DNA from: Archangium lansingense
Lineage (GTDB): Bacteria > Myxococcota > Myxococcia > Myxococcales > Myxococcaceae
Direction of reading: 5' to 3'
Length of the DNA stretch: 64,000 bases
NCBI RefSeq assembly: GCF_026626635.1
Contig: NZ_JAPNKA010000001.1
Span: forward strand, 13,146,001-13,210,000
The notes under the pieces are model-generated. The model ran no database searches, was not told the DNA's origin, and worked only from the letters and a program-made list of their open reading frames with translations. Below, piece after piece: positions 29,244-37,799 of the stretch. The position numbers were made by a program, and so were the translations under genes. Every line of letters starts with the position of its first letter. The first letter of the stretch is position 1.

Positions 29244-30092
29244 ATGACCAACCTCATCGATGCCGTGCGGCGCGGGGACACCGCCGCCGTGGAGGCCCTG
29301 CTGGACACCGAGCCCCGTGCGCTCGCCCGCGGCGATGAGCAAGGAATGACGCCGCTGATGTGGGCCGCCTGGCACGGCCACGCGCCCCTGGTGCAACGGA
29401 TGCTGGAGCTCGGCGCGGACGCGGCGGCCCGGGACTCTCGGGGTACCACCGCGCTGATGCTGGCGGCCGAGCGCGGTCACCTGGAGGCCTCGCGCCTGCT
29501 GGTGGGACGCGCAGGGCCGGACGAGCGCGGCGAGGCCCTGCGGCACGCGGTGGGCGCGGGCCGCCTCGAGCTCGTGGTGTGGCTGCTGGACGAGGCGGGC
29601 GCGGCGCTCGAGTACGGGGGCACGGACGGTAAGACACCCCTCACCTGCGCCGCCCTCGGAGGCCACGCCGCGCTGGCCGAGGAGCTGCTGCGCCGCGGGG
29701 CGGATGTCGAAGCGCGCAGCTCCACCTTCCTGCCCTTCGAGAACCGCGACGACTTCGGCTGGCACCCGCTGCACTACGCGGCGGACCGCCGGTACGCGCT
29801 GCTGGTGCAACTGCTGCTCGACGCCGGAGCCAAGGCAGACGCGGAGACCAGCGAGGGCACCACACCACTGATGATGGCGGCCCGCCGCGGAGACGAGGAC
29901 TGCATCCGCCTGCTGCTGCTGGCCGGCGCCGAGCCGCTGCGCGAGAACGCTCGCCGCCAGAGTGCCCTGTCGCTGTCTCGCAGCTACGCCCGGCCCCACA
30001 TCACCCGGTTGCTGGAGCGCCGCGCCGAGGATCAGCCGCTCGCGAAGGTGCTGCAGCTCTCGTGGCACCACCCGGGCAACAAGCGGAACTGA
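29244..30092 (+). CDS. Ankyrin-repeat protein
   Basis: The product has 282 residues from ATG 29244, which follows a GGTGGG site. It consists of ankyrin repeats of about 33 residues from residue 8 onward: 'GMTPLMWAAWHGHAPLVQRMLELGAD', 'GTTALMLAAERGHLEASRLLV', 'GKTPLTCAALGGHAALAEELLRRGAD', 'GWHPLHYAADRRYALLVQLLLDAGAK', 'GTTPLMMAARRGDEDCIRLLLLAGA'. No signal peptide, so probably cytoplasmic protein binding. It converges with the 177-residue gene, with a short hairpin between them. Its partner is unknown. Confidence 0.92.
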   Translation: MTNLIDAVRRGDTAAVEALLDTEPRALARGDEQGMTPLMWAAWHGHAPLVQRMLELGADAAARDSRGTTALMLAAERGHLEASRLLVGRAGPDERGEALRHAVGAGRLELVVWLLDEAGAALEYGGTDGKTPLTCAALGGHAALAEELLRRGADVEARSSTFLPFENRDDFGWHPLHYAADRRYALLVQLLLDAGAKADAETSEGTTPLMMAARRGDEDCIRLLLLAGAEPLRENARRQSALSLSRSYARPHITRLLERRAEDQPLAKVLQLSWHHPGNKRN

Positions 30093-30098
30093 GCGCCG

Positions 30099-30115
30099 CT
30101 CCCGCGTCCCGGGAG
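30099..30115. terminator. Short hairpin between convergent genes
   Basis: CTCCCG (30099-30104) pairs with CGGGAG (30110-30115) over a 5-nt loop, in the 25-bp gap between the ankyrin gene and the opposing gene. There is no U-run, so a terminator role is only plausible. Confidence 0.4.
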
Positions 30116-30117
30116 TG

Positions 30118-30651
30118 TCAGTGCAACAGCTTGCTGGCGCCGCCCTCGTTGGCCTCGGAGCGGCCCTCGATGCGCACCACCGCCTCCTTGAAGCTCTCCA
30201 GGTACCGGCGCAGCCTCGCTCCCATCTGCACCGACGGACTGTCGTAGCGCGCCAGGCACAGCGTCACCGCGCGCCCTCGCACCGGGTCCTCCCCCGGCAC
30301 CAGCGTCGTCTCCCGCGCCTCGCCGAACACCAGCCAGTCCAGCCGCCACAGCGCGTCCAGCAACTGCGCGAAGTGCTCCTCCATCTCCTCGCGCAGCGAG
30401 TCCGGCAGCCCGTGCACATCGCTGTACTCCGAGCAGTCCCTCAGGAAGCGCTCCACCACCGCGCTCTCCTCGAGGCTCTCCGGTACCTCGTGCGAGAAGG
30501 AGCACGCCATGGCCCCCTCCAGCAGCCGCGCGAGCTCCTCCCCGCGCGTCACCAGCGCCAGCCGCGGCCCGTCCTCCTGCCGCACCGCCCCATCCTCCAA
30601 CTGGAGGAAGGTCTCCCCTGCCATCGTGTCGAGCCTCATTCTGATCGCCAC
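30118..30651 (-). CDS. Hypothetical 177-residue protein
   Basis: The product has 177 residues, is soluble and acidic, and is dominated by helix-forming sequence (SLREEMEEHFAQLLDALWRLDWLVFGEARE and RLRRYLESFKEAVVRIEGRSE). It opens MAIRMRLDTMAGETFLQLEDGAVRQEDGPRLALV. I recognise no family motif. It may start at Met5 or Met10 instead. It is divergent from the VanY-type peptidase gene, with about 180 bp of shared upstream region in between. Confidence 0.65.
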   Translation of the reverse strand: MAIRMRLDTMAGETFLQLEDGAVRQEDGPRLALVTRGEELARLLEGAMACSFSHEVPESLEESAVVERFLRDCSEYSDVHGLPDSLREEMEEHFAQLLDALWRLDWLVFGEARETTLVPGEDPVRGRAVTLCLARYDSPSVQMGARLRRYLESFKEAVVRIEGRSEANEGGASKLLH

Positions 30652-30835
30652 GTTCCCCTCCCGGAACCCGCGAGCCCTCCAGCGTATCGAGCCTCAGCCC
30701 CGGGTGGCAGCGCTTTCCTCCACGCCTCGTCCACCGCCGATCACCCGGAATCGACGGGTGTGAGGAAACTTCTTCCCGGCACCTACGAAAATAAGAGCAG
30801 GTCTACCCCCCTTCGACCCCCCCAAGGCCCCCGCC

Positions 30836-31768
30836 ATGGTCGCCATCGCCCGATCCACCGCCGCCCTCGCCCCCCGCACCGCCGCGGCTGCCGCCCCTCC
30901 CACGCTCCGCCTGAATTCGAAAGGCGCCGCGGTGACCACCCTCCAGAACAAGCTCAAGGCCGCGGGCTTCAACCCTGGCGCCGTGGACGGGCAGTTCGGC
31001 CCCAAGACGCTCGCCGCCGTGAAGGCCTTCCAGAAGGCCAAGGGCCTCGAGGCCGATGGCATCGCGGGCCCCAAGACCTGGAGCGCCCTCAACAAGGCCA
31101 CTGCCCCCAAGCCCTCCACCCCGACCTCGGGCGGCTCCGGCCCCACCCTGCGTGAGGGTGCCCGCGGCGAGCCCGTGCGCGCCCTGCAGAACCGCCTCAA
31201 CCAGCTCGGCTTCAACGCCGGCACCGCCGATGGCTCCTTCGGCCCCAAGACCGAGGCCGCCGTGAAGGCCTTCCAGAAGGCCAAGGGCCTCACCGCCGAT
31301 GGAATCGTCGGTCCCAAGACGTGGGACAAGCTCGGCATCAAGGTGACCGGCTCCGTCACCAACCCGTCCGGCGGCGGCGGCGGCCGCGCCGTCACCGGCT
31401 ACGTCAATGGCGTGCCCCGCAACATCACCGTCTCGCCCATCGCTGGCGGCAAGGTGATGCGCTCGGACGCGGCGGCCGCCTTCAACCGCATGCACGCCGC
31501 GGCCAAGGCCGCTGGCATCAACCTCCACGTCAACAGCGCCTTCCGCACCATGGAGGAGCAGCGCGTCCTCTATCAGAAGTACCTCAACGGCACCGGCAAC
31601 CTCGCCGCCAAGCCCGGCTACTCCAACCACCAGGGTGGCATCGCCCTGGACATCAACGTGGGCGGCACCGGCACCTCCACCTATAAATGGCTGGCCAACA
31701 ACGCGAGCCGCTTCGGCTTCGCCCGCACCGTCCCCTCCGAGCCCTGGCACTGGGAGTACCGGCCCTGA
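30836..31768 (+). CDS. Peptidoglycan-binding VanY-type D-Ala-D-Ala carboxypeptidase
   Basis: The product has 310 residues. Two peptidoglycan-binding (PG_binding_1) domains at about 22-88 and 103-168 each end GPKTW. A linker and a VanY/M15 peptidase follow (about 190-310): the zinc site appears as YSNHQGGIALDIN and the closing EPWHWEYR, with FRTMEEQRVLYQKY before it. The enzyme would trim D-Ala from peptidoglycan. The N-terminus (MVAIARSTAALAPRTAAAAA) is not a convincing signal peptide, so export needs another route or a different start. The two binding domains share an exact 36-bp stretch. A good intrinsic terminator follows. Confidence 0.9.
   Translation: MVAIARSTAALAPRTAAAAAPPTLRLNSKGAAVTTLQNKLKAAGFNPGAVDGQFGPKTLAAVKAFQKAKGLEADGIAGPKTWSALNKATAPKPSTPTSGGSGPTLREGARGEPVRALQNRLNQLGFNAGTADGSFGPKTEAAVKAFQKAKGLTADGIVGPKTWDKLGIKVTGSVTNPSGGGGGRAVTGYVNGVPRNITVSPIAGGKVMRSDAAAAFNRMHAAAKAAGINLHVNSAFRTMEEQRVLYQKYLNGTGNLAAKPGYSNHQGGIALDINVGGTGTSTYKWLANNASRFGFARTVPSEPWHWEYRP
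31013..31291. repeat. Internal tandem domain duplication with 36-bp exact repeat
   Basis: Bases 31013-31048 and 31256-31291 are identical (36 bp, offset 243 bp = 81 codons). They encode the same AAVKAFQKAKGL helix in the two peptidoglycan-binding domains. This points to a duplication kept similar by recombination. Confidence 0.9.
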
Positions 31769-31810
31769 TTCGGGGCAACGCGCCTTTCCCCCCACCGCGA
31801 AGCCCCCCTG

Positions 31811-31850
31811 GCCCCCGCCCCTCCCCCGAGGCGCGGGGGCTGTTGTTTTT
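31811..31850 (+). terminator. Rho-independent terminator
   Basis: GCCCCCGC (31811-31818) pairs with GCGGGGGC (31833-31840) and is followed by TGTTGTTTTT. This is a standard GC hairpin plus U-tract, 43 bp after the VanY-type gene. Confidence 0.85.
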
Positions 31851-32209
31851 CCGCACCCCCACCCGCCCCTGCCCTCCGGACGGACTGTCCGAACTCACGG
31901 CACTCTCTGTCCTCATCCAGGACAGTTGGCGGTATGGCCATGTAACCCCCTGGTCTTCCAAGGTTCTCAGCCTCCAAGAGCCGCCTCCAGCACCTCGGGC
32001 GCAAGATTGACTGGAGCATCAATGCTCCACTTTACCTACATGACGCGTCGCGTCGTCCCCGCAGCGATGACGCAGTGGGTCTGGCGCGAGGATTGCTCGG
32101 GTTGCTGCTCACCCGGAGGCGACCCGAAGCTCCCGGGATCCCGCGCTGTCCTGCTCACACACCCACTGCCCTGACCGGCCCCCCGGCAGGGACACCCCAA
32201 GGACTCACC
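31851..32209. other. Intergenic region with no recognisable gene
   Basis: Between the terminator and the lipase gene no frame shows a family motif. Open frames here are short and lack ribosome sites. The segment just before the lipase ATG carries AAGGA (about 32199) and presumably the lipase promoter, but no clear -35/-10 could be picked. Confidence 0.5.
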
Positions 32210-33313
32210 ATGAAGAAGCTGCACACCCTCTTGATGGCGCTGTGCGCGCTCGGGCTCACCACCCAGGCGCAGGCCGGCGCCGCGAAGACGACGTACCCCG
32301 TGGTGTTCGCCCACGGCATGGCCGGCTTCGACGACATCCTCGGCTACGACTACTGGGGCGACGACTACGGCATGTTCGTCGGCGACGTCTGCAGCCTCTT
32401 CGAGGTGCCCTGCAACGAGGACATCGACGGCGGGCAGAAGACGTTCGTCGGCCAGGTGCAGCCCTTCCAGAACTCCGAGGTGCGTGGCCTGGACCTGGCC
32501 AACGACATCGAGGGCTACATGGCCAGCGCGGGCGTCACGCGCGTGAACCTCATCGGCCACTCGCAGGGCGGCCTGGACGCGCGCAAGGCGGCCAAGGTGC
32601 TCTACACCCGCAAGGGCTACACCGTGGTGCCCGTGCTCGTCAGCGTGTCCTCGCCGCACCGCGGCTCGCCCGTGGCCAAGTACATCCTGGACCTGAAGCC
32701 CGGCGTCACCAGCGTCATCGCCGCCCTGGCCGAGTTCTACGGCAACGTCGTCTACCAGTCGGGCAATGACGCCTTCGCCGGCGCCAAGCAGCTCGTCTAC
32801 AACGACTACAGCGCCACCGACGGCATCACCACCGGCGCCAAGAACTTCAACGTCAACAACCCCATCGATGCGCGCTACGCCTCGCGCTACGTGTCCCTCA
32901 TCACCGCGCAGAACGGCGCCAGCGTGAACCCCGCCCTCTGGCTGGTGAGCGAGTTCTTCTACGACATCGACGGCGACGGCTACTGCACCGACGACTGCGA
33001 CAACGACGGCGCCGCGGGCAAGGGCGACGGCATCGCCAACGAGGCCGATGACGACGGCCTGGTGGGCATCAACTCGCAGCAGATGGGCTACCGGCTGAAG
33101 TACAGCGAGTCCACCTTCGGCTTCGACTCCGTCACCAACGACGCCAACGTCCCCTACCTGGGCACCATCAACGCGCCCACGTCCGCGCAGATGACCTCCA
33201 CCTCGAGCGTCATCAACCAGGACCACATGGACGTGGTCGGCGTGGGCCCGGACACCTTCGATGAGCCCGAGTTCTACGCGGCCATCTTCCAGTACATCGC
33301 CACCTACGACTGA
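32210..33313 (+). CDS. Secreted triacylglycerol lipase with Ca-binding-like insert
   Basis: The product has 367 residues from ATG 32210 (AAGGA site). A Sec signal peptide (MKKLHTLLMALCALGLTTQAQA) is followed by an alpha/beta hydrolase of the bacterial true-lipase family: oxyanion VVFAHGMAGFDD, nucleophile GHSQGG near residue 120, and SSPHRGSPVA. The late part has NQDHMDVVG with a probable catalytic His, and the acid is one of the Asp residues in between. Residues about 253-285 contain DIDGDGYCTDDCDNDG, an Asp-rich loop like Ca-binding thrombospondin-type-3 units with two Cys, which is not usual in such lipases. The next gene encodes its likely folding chaperone. Confidence 0.9.
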   Translation: MKKLHTLLMALCALGLTTQAQAGAAKTTYPVVFAHGMAGFDDILGYDYWGDDYGMFVGDVCSLFEVPCNEDIDGGQKTFVGQVQPFQNSEVRGLDLANDIEGYMASAGVTRVNLIGHSQGGLDARKAAKVLYTRKGYTVVPVLVSVSSPHRGSPVAKYILDLKPGVTSVIAALAEFYGNVVYQSGNDAFAGAKQLVYNDYSATDGITTGAKNFNVNNPIDARYASRYVSLITAQNGASVNPALWLVSEFFYDIDGDGYCTDDCDNDGAAGKGDGIANEADDDGLVGINSQQMGYRLKYSESTFGFDSVTNDANVPYLGTINAPTSAQMTSTSSVINQDHMDVVGVGPDTFDEPEFYAAIFQYIATYD

Positions 33314-33399
33314 CGCACGCCTCACTCCCCGGAGGGCCCCCCGTGCGTGCGAGGGCCTTCCGGGGGTAGCCTTCTCCCGCTTCCGCCCCCCTCCCAGAG

Positions 33400-34473
33400 A
33401 TGACGCCGCCCATGAATCGTCGGAAGGCCCCCCTGCTGCTGGCGCTCGTGCTGCTCCTCGCTGGCTCCGCGCTGCTCGTCTTCAAGACGCGTCCCGAGCA
33501 AGGCTCGTCCCCGGAGGCGGCCCCGGCACGGGCCTCGGCCCAGACTGCGGCCAACGCACAGGCGCTCGCGGCCCGGAACCGGGCGTCACCCGCGGCCGGT
33601 GCACAGGAGGGCGAGGACGGACTGGAGCAGCCAGGTGGAGACCTCGTCTCCTATCTGCGCTCGCGCTTTGGCGCCCACATCCGCAACCCGCACACGCAGA
33701 TGCGCATGCTGGAGCAGCTCATGCGCCACTTCCAGAAGCTCAACCCCACGGGCTGGGAGGCGGACCTGCTGGCCGTGCTCAAGCAGGCCTTCCCCGAGCT
33801 GTATGACGAGCTCGCCCAGCGGCTGCACCAGCGGCTCGACTACGAGAAGTGGGTGAAGGAGCACCACGCCGAGCTGAAGGACAAGCCAGAGGCCGAGCGC
33901 CGCGCCGCCATCTGGGAGGAGCGCAACCGCCTGTTCGGCAAGGAGGTGGCGGAGAAAATCTGGGTCGCCGAGCTGCGCAACCTCGCCGTGGCCGATTCGC
34001 TCAAGGTCATCGACGCGCTGCCCGGCGCGAGCGTCAGCGACCGCATGGCGCAGTACAAGCAGAGCATCCAGAAGGCGTATGGCGAGAACTCGCAGGCCTA
34101 CGTGCAGACCCACCAGCAGGAGCTGATGAACCGCTTCCTGGACCTGGGCTCGGTGCAGAAGGACCTGGGGAGCATGCCGCCCGAGCAGCGCGCTCAGAAC
34201 CTGCGCACCATCCGCCAGGAGATGGGCCTGGACGAGCAGGCGCTGCAGCGCTGGGAGGAGCTGGACCGGGTGCGCGACACGCGCTGGGAGCTGGGCTCGC
34301 AGTACATGTCCGAGCGCGAGGCCCTGGCCCAGGACTACTCGGGACCGGAGCTGGAGGCGCGGCTGACGGAGCTGCGCGCGCGCTACTTCTCCGACGAGGC
34401 CCAGACCGTCGCCGAGGAGGAGCAGAGCGGCTTCTTCCGCTTCACCCGCCCCCGGCAGTGGGGCCGCAACTAG
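33400..34473 (+). CDS. Lipase-chaperone-like membrane-anchored protein
   Basis: The product has 357 residues; Met5 (33412) is an alternative start. One N-terminal transmembrane helix (APLLLALVLLLAGSALLVF) is followed by an Ala/Pro linker and a long all-helical domain with RLFGKEVAEKIW, and the ending SGPELEARLTELRARYFSDEAQTVAEEEQ. This fits the lipase-specific foldase (Lif/LifO) group, which holds a lipase in the periplasm until it folds. Position 86 bp behind the lipase gene agrees. The strongest Lif signature (the RxxFDY motif) is not seen, so the assignment is moderate. Its TAG overlaps the opposing SDR gene's stop by 4 bp. Confidence 0.7.
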   Translation: MTPPMNRRKAPLLLALVLLLAGSALLVFKTRPEQGSSPEAAPARASAQTAANAQALAARNRASPAAGAQEGEDGLEQPGGDLVSYLRSRFGAHIRNPHTQMRMLEQLMRHFQKLNPTGWEADLLAVLKQAFPELYDELAQRLHQRLDYEKWVKEHHAELKDKPEAERRAAIWEERNRLFGKEVAEKIWVAELRNLAVADSLKVIDALPGASVSDRMAQYKQSIQKAYGENSQAYVQTHQQELMNRFLDLGSVQKDLGSMPPEQRAQNLRTIRQEMGLDEQALQRWEELDRVRDTRWELGSQYMSEREALAQDYSGPELEARLTELRARYFSDEAQTVAEEEQSGFFRFTRPRQWGRN

Positions 34474-35252
34474 CGAGCGGTATAGCCGCCGTCCACCACG
34501 AGCTCCGCGCCGGTGACGTAGCGCGAGGCGTCCGAGGCCAGGTAGAGGATGGACTCGGCGATGTCCTCGGGCTCGCCCATGCGGCCCAGCGGCGCGGCGC
34601 CCTCCAGCTTCTTCCACGCCTCGTCCTCGCTGCCCACCTGCTCGACGAAGCCGCTCCACCAGTCCGCGTTCTGCCAGATGGGCGTGCGCACCCCGCCCGG
34701 GAACACCGAGTTGACGCGGATGCCATCGGGCGCGCACTCCATGGCCACCGCCTTGCTCAACATGCGCACCCCGCCCTTGCTCGCCGAGTAGGCCGCCGTC
34801 CCGGGACTGCCCACCAGCCCGGACACCGAGGCCACATTGACGATGGAGCCCCCGCGCTTGCCCAGGCGCATGGTGCGCACCGCGTACTTGGTGCCCAGGA
34901 AGACGGCGTCCAGGTTCACCGCCATCTGCTCCCGCCACTCGGCCATGGACATCTCGGTCACCGGGCGCGAGATGGCGATGCCGGCGTTGTTCACCAGCAC
35001 GTCCAGCCGGCCATACACGTCCAGCGTGCGCGCCATCACCTTCTGCCACGTCACCTCGTCCGTGACGTCGTGCACCACGAAGAAGGCCTGCCCACCGGCG
35101 GCCCGGATCTCCTGCGCGACCTGCTCGCCCGCTGGCGCGATGTCCGTGACCACGACTCGCGCGCCCTCGCGGCCAAACATCAGCGCCGTCGCCCGACCGA
35201 TTCCCGAAGCCGCCCCCGTCACGAGGGCCACCTTGTCCTTCAATCGACTCAT
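34470..35252 (-). CDS. SDR-family oxidoreductase
   Basis: The product has 260 residues from ATG 35252; the open frame upstream has no support. This is a classical short-chain dehydrogenase: NAD(P)-binding TGAASGIG at 12-19, VLVNNAGIA, catalytic Ser in VASVSG, YSASKG (Tyr-x-x-x-Lys), and C-terminal GRMGEPEDIAESILYLASDASRYVTGAELVVDGGYTAR. D at the end of the second strand (VVVTDIA) suggests NAD preference, which is inference. The substrate is unknown. The gene is convergent with the lipase-chaperone gene and no paired gene was found downstream. Confidence 0.93.
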   Translation of the reverse strand: MSRLKDKVALVTGAASGIGRATALMFGREGARVVVTDIAPAGEQVAQEIRAAGGQAFFVVHDVTDEVTWQKVMARTLDVYGRLDVLVNNAGIAISRPVTEMSMAEWREQMAVNLDAVFLGTKYAVRTMRLGKRGGSIVNVASVSGLVGSPGTAAYSASKGGVRMLSKAVAMECAPDGIRVNSVFPGGVRTPIWQNADWWSGFVEQVGSEDEAWKKLEGAAPLGRMGEPEDIAESILYLASDASRYVTGAELVVDGGYTAR

Positions 35253-35793
35253 AAAGGCCGTACCACCCTCGCCCTCTCCGCCCGGAACGGGGCCTGGGTG
35301 AGGACACACGTTACCTGAGTTGCAGACCTTTCTGGCTATGTAATTTTCGAGAATTACTGAACTTCTCGCACCTTGGGTGGAATCCACGTGGCCAAGAGTG
35401 GATTCCGCGGCCCTACCTTCCCCGGGAGCCGCCGCCCCGGCTGTGGAGCCCCGCCGCTCGGGGTTCTGCCTCGTCCCACCGCGCTGCGAGCCGCGCCCCG
35501 TCGCTCCACGGGCCACGCGCGGCGCTGGACTCCGAGGCGCCTGGAAAACCTCCTTCGCCGGGGAGACGGTCCGCTTGGACGCGGCGGGCTGCTCGTTGAA
35601 GGTGCGTCCTGGCACCGTCTACCCCCCTCGTGAATGCCGCCCTCTTCAGCGGCTCCACCTTCGAGGGTGCGTCTCACGTGCCTCGCCCGCTACCTCCGGG
35701 CCTCCGCCCCGGAACCCGTGCGGACGGCCGAGAGCCTCTGATTCCTCCCGTTCCCTATAGTGTTGCCGTGGTGGCCCTTCCTCCGGAGGAACA
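35253..35793. other. 541-bp intergenic region without a recognisable gene
   Basis: Six frames contain only short open stretches of Arg/Pro/Gly-rich, shadow-like sequence. A degenerate copy of the GAGGG-type repeat is at 35264-35304. The short AT-rich stretch around 35325-35360 (TGTAATTTTCGAGAATTACT) could hold a promoter for the SDR gene on the minus strand. Confidence 0.5.
35264..35304. repeat. Degenerate copy of the dispersed GAGGG repeat
   Basis: ACCCTCGCCCTCTCCGCCC and GGCCTGGGTGAGGA keep the outer ACCCTC/GGTGAGG arms but have lost the inner palindrome. It lies just upstream of the SDR gene. Confidence 0.4.
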
Positions 35794-36687
35794 ATGGATT
35801 TGAACCTCCTCGGCCTCTTCGTGGCCGTCGCGGAGACCGGAAGCTTCTCGGAAGCGGCCCGCAAGCTGGGACTGCCCAAGTCCTCCGTGAGCAGGGGTGT
35901 GGTGAGCCTCGAGGCCTCGGTGGGGACGCAGCTGCTCCACCGCACCACCCGTCATGTCTCGCTGAGCACCGCCGGTGCCGCGCTGTACGAGCGGGCGGCG
36001 CCCCTGCTCGCCTCGCTGAAGGAAGCGGTGGGGAGCCTGCCCGAGCGGGAGGAGGCGCCCTCGGGCGAGCTCCGGCTCACCGCGCCGCATGACATGGGGG
36101 CCACCTTCCTGTCCGAGGTCATCGCCCGCTTCACCGCGCGCTACCCCTCGGTGCGGGTCGACTGCCGCCTCACGAACCGGAACGTGGACCTGGTGGCGGA
36201 GGGGTTCGATCTCGCGCTGCGCGCCGCGGGAACGAAGCTGGCGGACTCGTCGCTGATGGTCCGGCGGCTCGGGGCGCTCGACGTGCAGCTCTTCGCCTCG
36301 CCCATGTACCTCGCCCGCCGAGGGACACCCCGCACGCCCGAGGACCTGACCGAGCACGACTTCGTCGCGTTCCGGGGGCTGAAGTACCTCAGCGAGCTGG
36401 GCATCTCGGAGAAGCACGCGCGCGTGCTCGCCGACGACATGCTCTTCATCCGCGAGGCGGTCAAGGCGGGCGCGGGAATCGCGGTCCTCCCCACGTTCCT
36501 CGCCCAGGCGGATGTGACGTCCGGGCAGCTCGTCCGCGTGCTGCCGCGCTACACGCAACCGTCGACAACCCTCGTGATGCTGCACCCACGCGCTCAGCAC
36601 GTCCCAAGGAAGGTGTCCGCCTTCCGGGACTTCCTGCTCGAGTTCCTCAAGGGGCGGCCGCTCTCGGCGCCCCACGCCGGAGGCTGA
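35794..36687 (+). CDS. LysR-family transcriptional regulator
   Basis: The product has 297 residues. A winged helix-turn-helix occupies the first 60 residues (LLGLFVAVAETGSFSEAARKLGLPKSSVSRGVVSLEASVGTQLL) and the substrate-binding domain begins at about 90 with GELRLTAPHDMG. ATG 35794 follows a strong GGAGG site. LysR proteins are usually autoregulated and control a nearby gene; the next gene, on the opposite strand and convergent with 1 bp between them, is a DODA-type dioxygenase. A shared role is only suggested. Its effector is unknown. Confidence 0.95.
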   Translation: MDLNLLGLFVAVAETGSFSEAARKLGLPKSSVSRGVVSLEASVGTQLLHRTTRHVSLSTAGAALYERAAPLLASLKEAVGSLPEREEAPSGELRLTAPHDMGATFLSEVIARFTARYPSVRVDCRLTNRNVDLVAEGFDLALRAAGTKLADSSLMVRRLGALDVQLFASPMYLARRGTPRTPEDLTEHDFVAFRGLKYLSELGISEKHARVLADDMLFIREAVKAGAGIAVLPTFLAQADVTSGQLVRVLPRYTQPSTTLVMLHPRAQHVPRKVSAFRDFLLEFLKGRPLSAPHAGG

Positions 36688-36688
36688 A

Positions 36689-37618
36689 TCAGCCGAAGAG
36701 CACCGAGCGCATCGACAGCGAGCCGAGATCGAATCCGCTCACCGGGAAGCGCACGGCATCGCGGTCACCTGCGGCGCCAGCGGCGTACAGCAGCGGGAGG
36801 TAGTGGTCGATGCTCGGGTGCGACATCCGGCCCGCGTCGGTCTCGATGACGCGCGACAGGAAGGCACCATCGTGCTGTTCGAGCGCCCGGGTCACGTCCT
36901 GGTCGAAGCTCTCGGCCCACTGCGGGGTGGTGGTATTGCCCGAGCGCATGCTCGTGAAGGCATGGCGCAGGTTGTGCGTCACGTTGCCACTGCCCATCAC
37001 CAGGACGCCTTCGTCACGGAGTCCCGCGAGCGCTCGGCCCAGCGCGAGGTGCTCGGAGGGCGCGAGCCGCGCGTCGATGCTGAGCTGCACGACCGGGACA
37101 TCCGCCGCGGGGCGCAGGTGGTGGAGCACGGTCCAGGTGCCATGGTCGAGCCCCCAGTCGTGCTGGACGGACGCACGAGAGGGCCCAAGCAGCTTCACCA
37201 CGCGTTGAGCGAGCTCGACGCTGCCGGGGGCCGGGTACTGCATCTCGTAGAGCGCGCGGGGGAAGCCACCGAAGTCATGGATGGTGGGCGGGTGCTCGTT
37301 CCCGGTGAGAAAGGTGCCAGGGAGGAACCAGTGCGCGGAGATGGAGAGAATGGCCTTCGGCTTGGGCAACTGCCTGGCGAGCGAGCGGAAGCCGTCGGTC
37401 CAGGTGTTGTCCTCGATGGCGTTCATTGGGGAGCCGTGCCCGATGAAGAGCACCGGCATGCGTTGCTCGGTGGAGGTGGTAGGCATGGCGGAGGTTCCCT
37501 CCTCGGGGGGACGCGCGGCACGAGCCGAATCACGGCACCCCAGGAGTGGCAGGGTCGTGGCGACGCCCAGCGCAGCGGCCTTGAGGACAGCGCGCCGGTT
37601 CGGTCGATACGAAGACAT
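36689..37618 (-). CDS. DODA-type extradiol dioxygenase with Tat/lipoprotein-like leader
   Basis: The product has 309 residues from ATG 37618. The N-terminus has NRRAVLKAAALGVATTLPLLGC, a twin-arginine-like signal ending in a lipobox. Alternatively translation starts inside at MPTTSTEQ. The rest matches the YgiD/4,5-DOPA extradiol dioxygenase family: LFIGHGSPMNAIEDN at the start of the domain, SAHWFLPG, QHDWGLDHGTWTVLHHLRPAADVPVVQLS, GSGNVTHNLRHAF and HYLPLLYAAGAAGD, with His residues for the Zn/Fe site. A role in catechol ring cleavage is likely; the substrate is unknown. A lipoprotein copy is unusual, so the leader deserves a check. Confidence 0.88.
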   Translation of the reverse strand: MSSYRPNRRAVLKAAALGVATTLPLLGCRDSARAARPPEEGTSAMPTTSTEQRMPVLFIGHGSPMNAIEDNTWTDGFRSLARQLPKPKAILSISAHWFLPGTFLTGNEHPPTIHDFGGFPRALYEMQYPAPGSVELAQRVVKLLGPSRASVQHDWGLDHGTWTVLHHLRPAADVPVVQLSIDARLAPSEHLALGRALAGLRDEGVLVMGSGNVTHNLRHAFTSMRSGNTTTPQWAESFDQDVTRALEQHDGAFLSRVIETDAGRMSHPSIDHYLPLLYAAGAAGDRDAVRFPVSGFDLGSLSMRSVLFG

Positions 37619-37699
37619 GGGGAGATCATGCGCGGCGAGCCGTCGTTTCACTAGAGCCCCGCCGGGCAAATCACCGTTCCTGGGGTGGAACAGCGCTGC

Positions 37700-37799
37700 T
37701 CCCTCTCCCTTTGGGAGAGGGCGGGGGGTGAGGGTTTGTCCCCCTCTGTCTCGCGGGAGGAAGACCCTCACCCTGGCCCTCTCCCAGAGGGAGAGGGGA
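37700..37799. repeat. Inverted pair of dispersed GAGGG repeats
   Basis: Copy one (37700-37737) is CCCTCTCCCTTTGGGAGAGGG followed by GGTGAGGGTTT, and copy two (37763-37799) is its reverse complement with a few changes. Together they can form a large hairpin of nested palindromes. The pair lies between the dioxygenase and mobA genes, and copy two supplies the last ten codons and stop of mobA. Confidence 0.7.

Noticed and set aside
31013..31291. Short repeats as possible CRISPR array
   Set aside because: Only two copies, in frame, encoding a duplicated domain.
32036..33325. 429-residue antisense frame over the lipase gene
   Set aside because: Val/Asp/Gly/His-rich shadow of the lipase, with no motif or ribosome site.
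36195..36215. GGTTCGA motif looking like a tRNA T-arm
   Set aside because: It is within the LysR coding sequence and has no cloverleaf around it.
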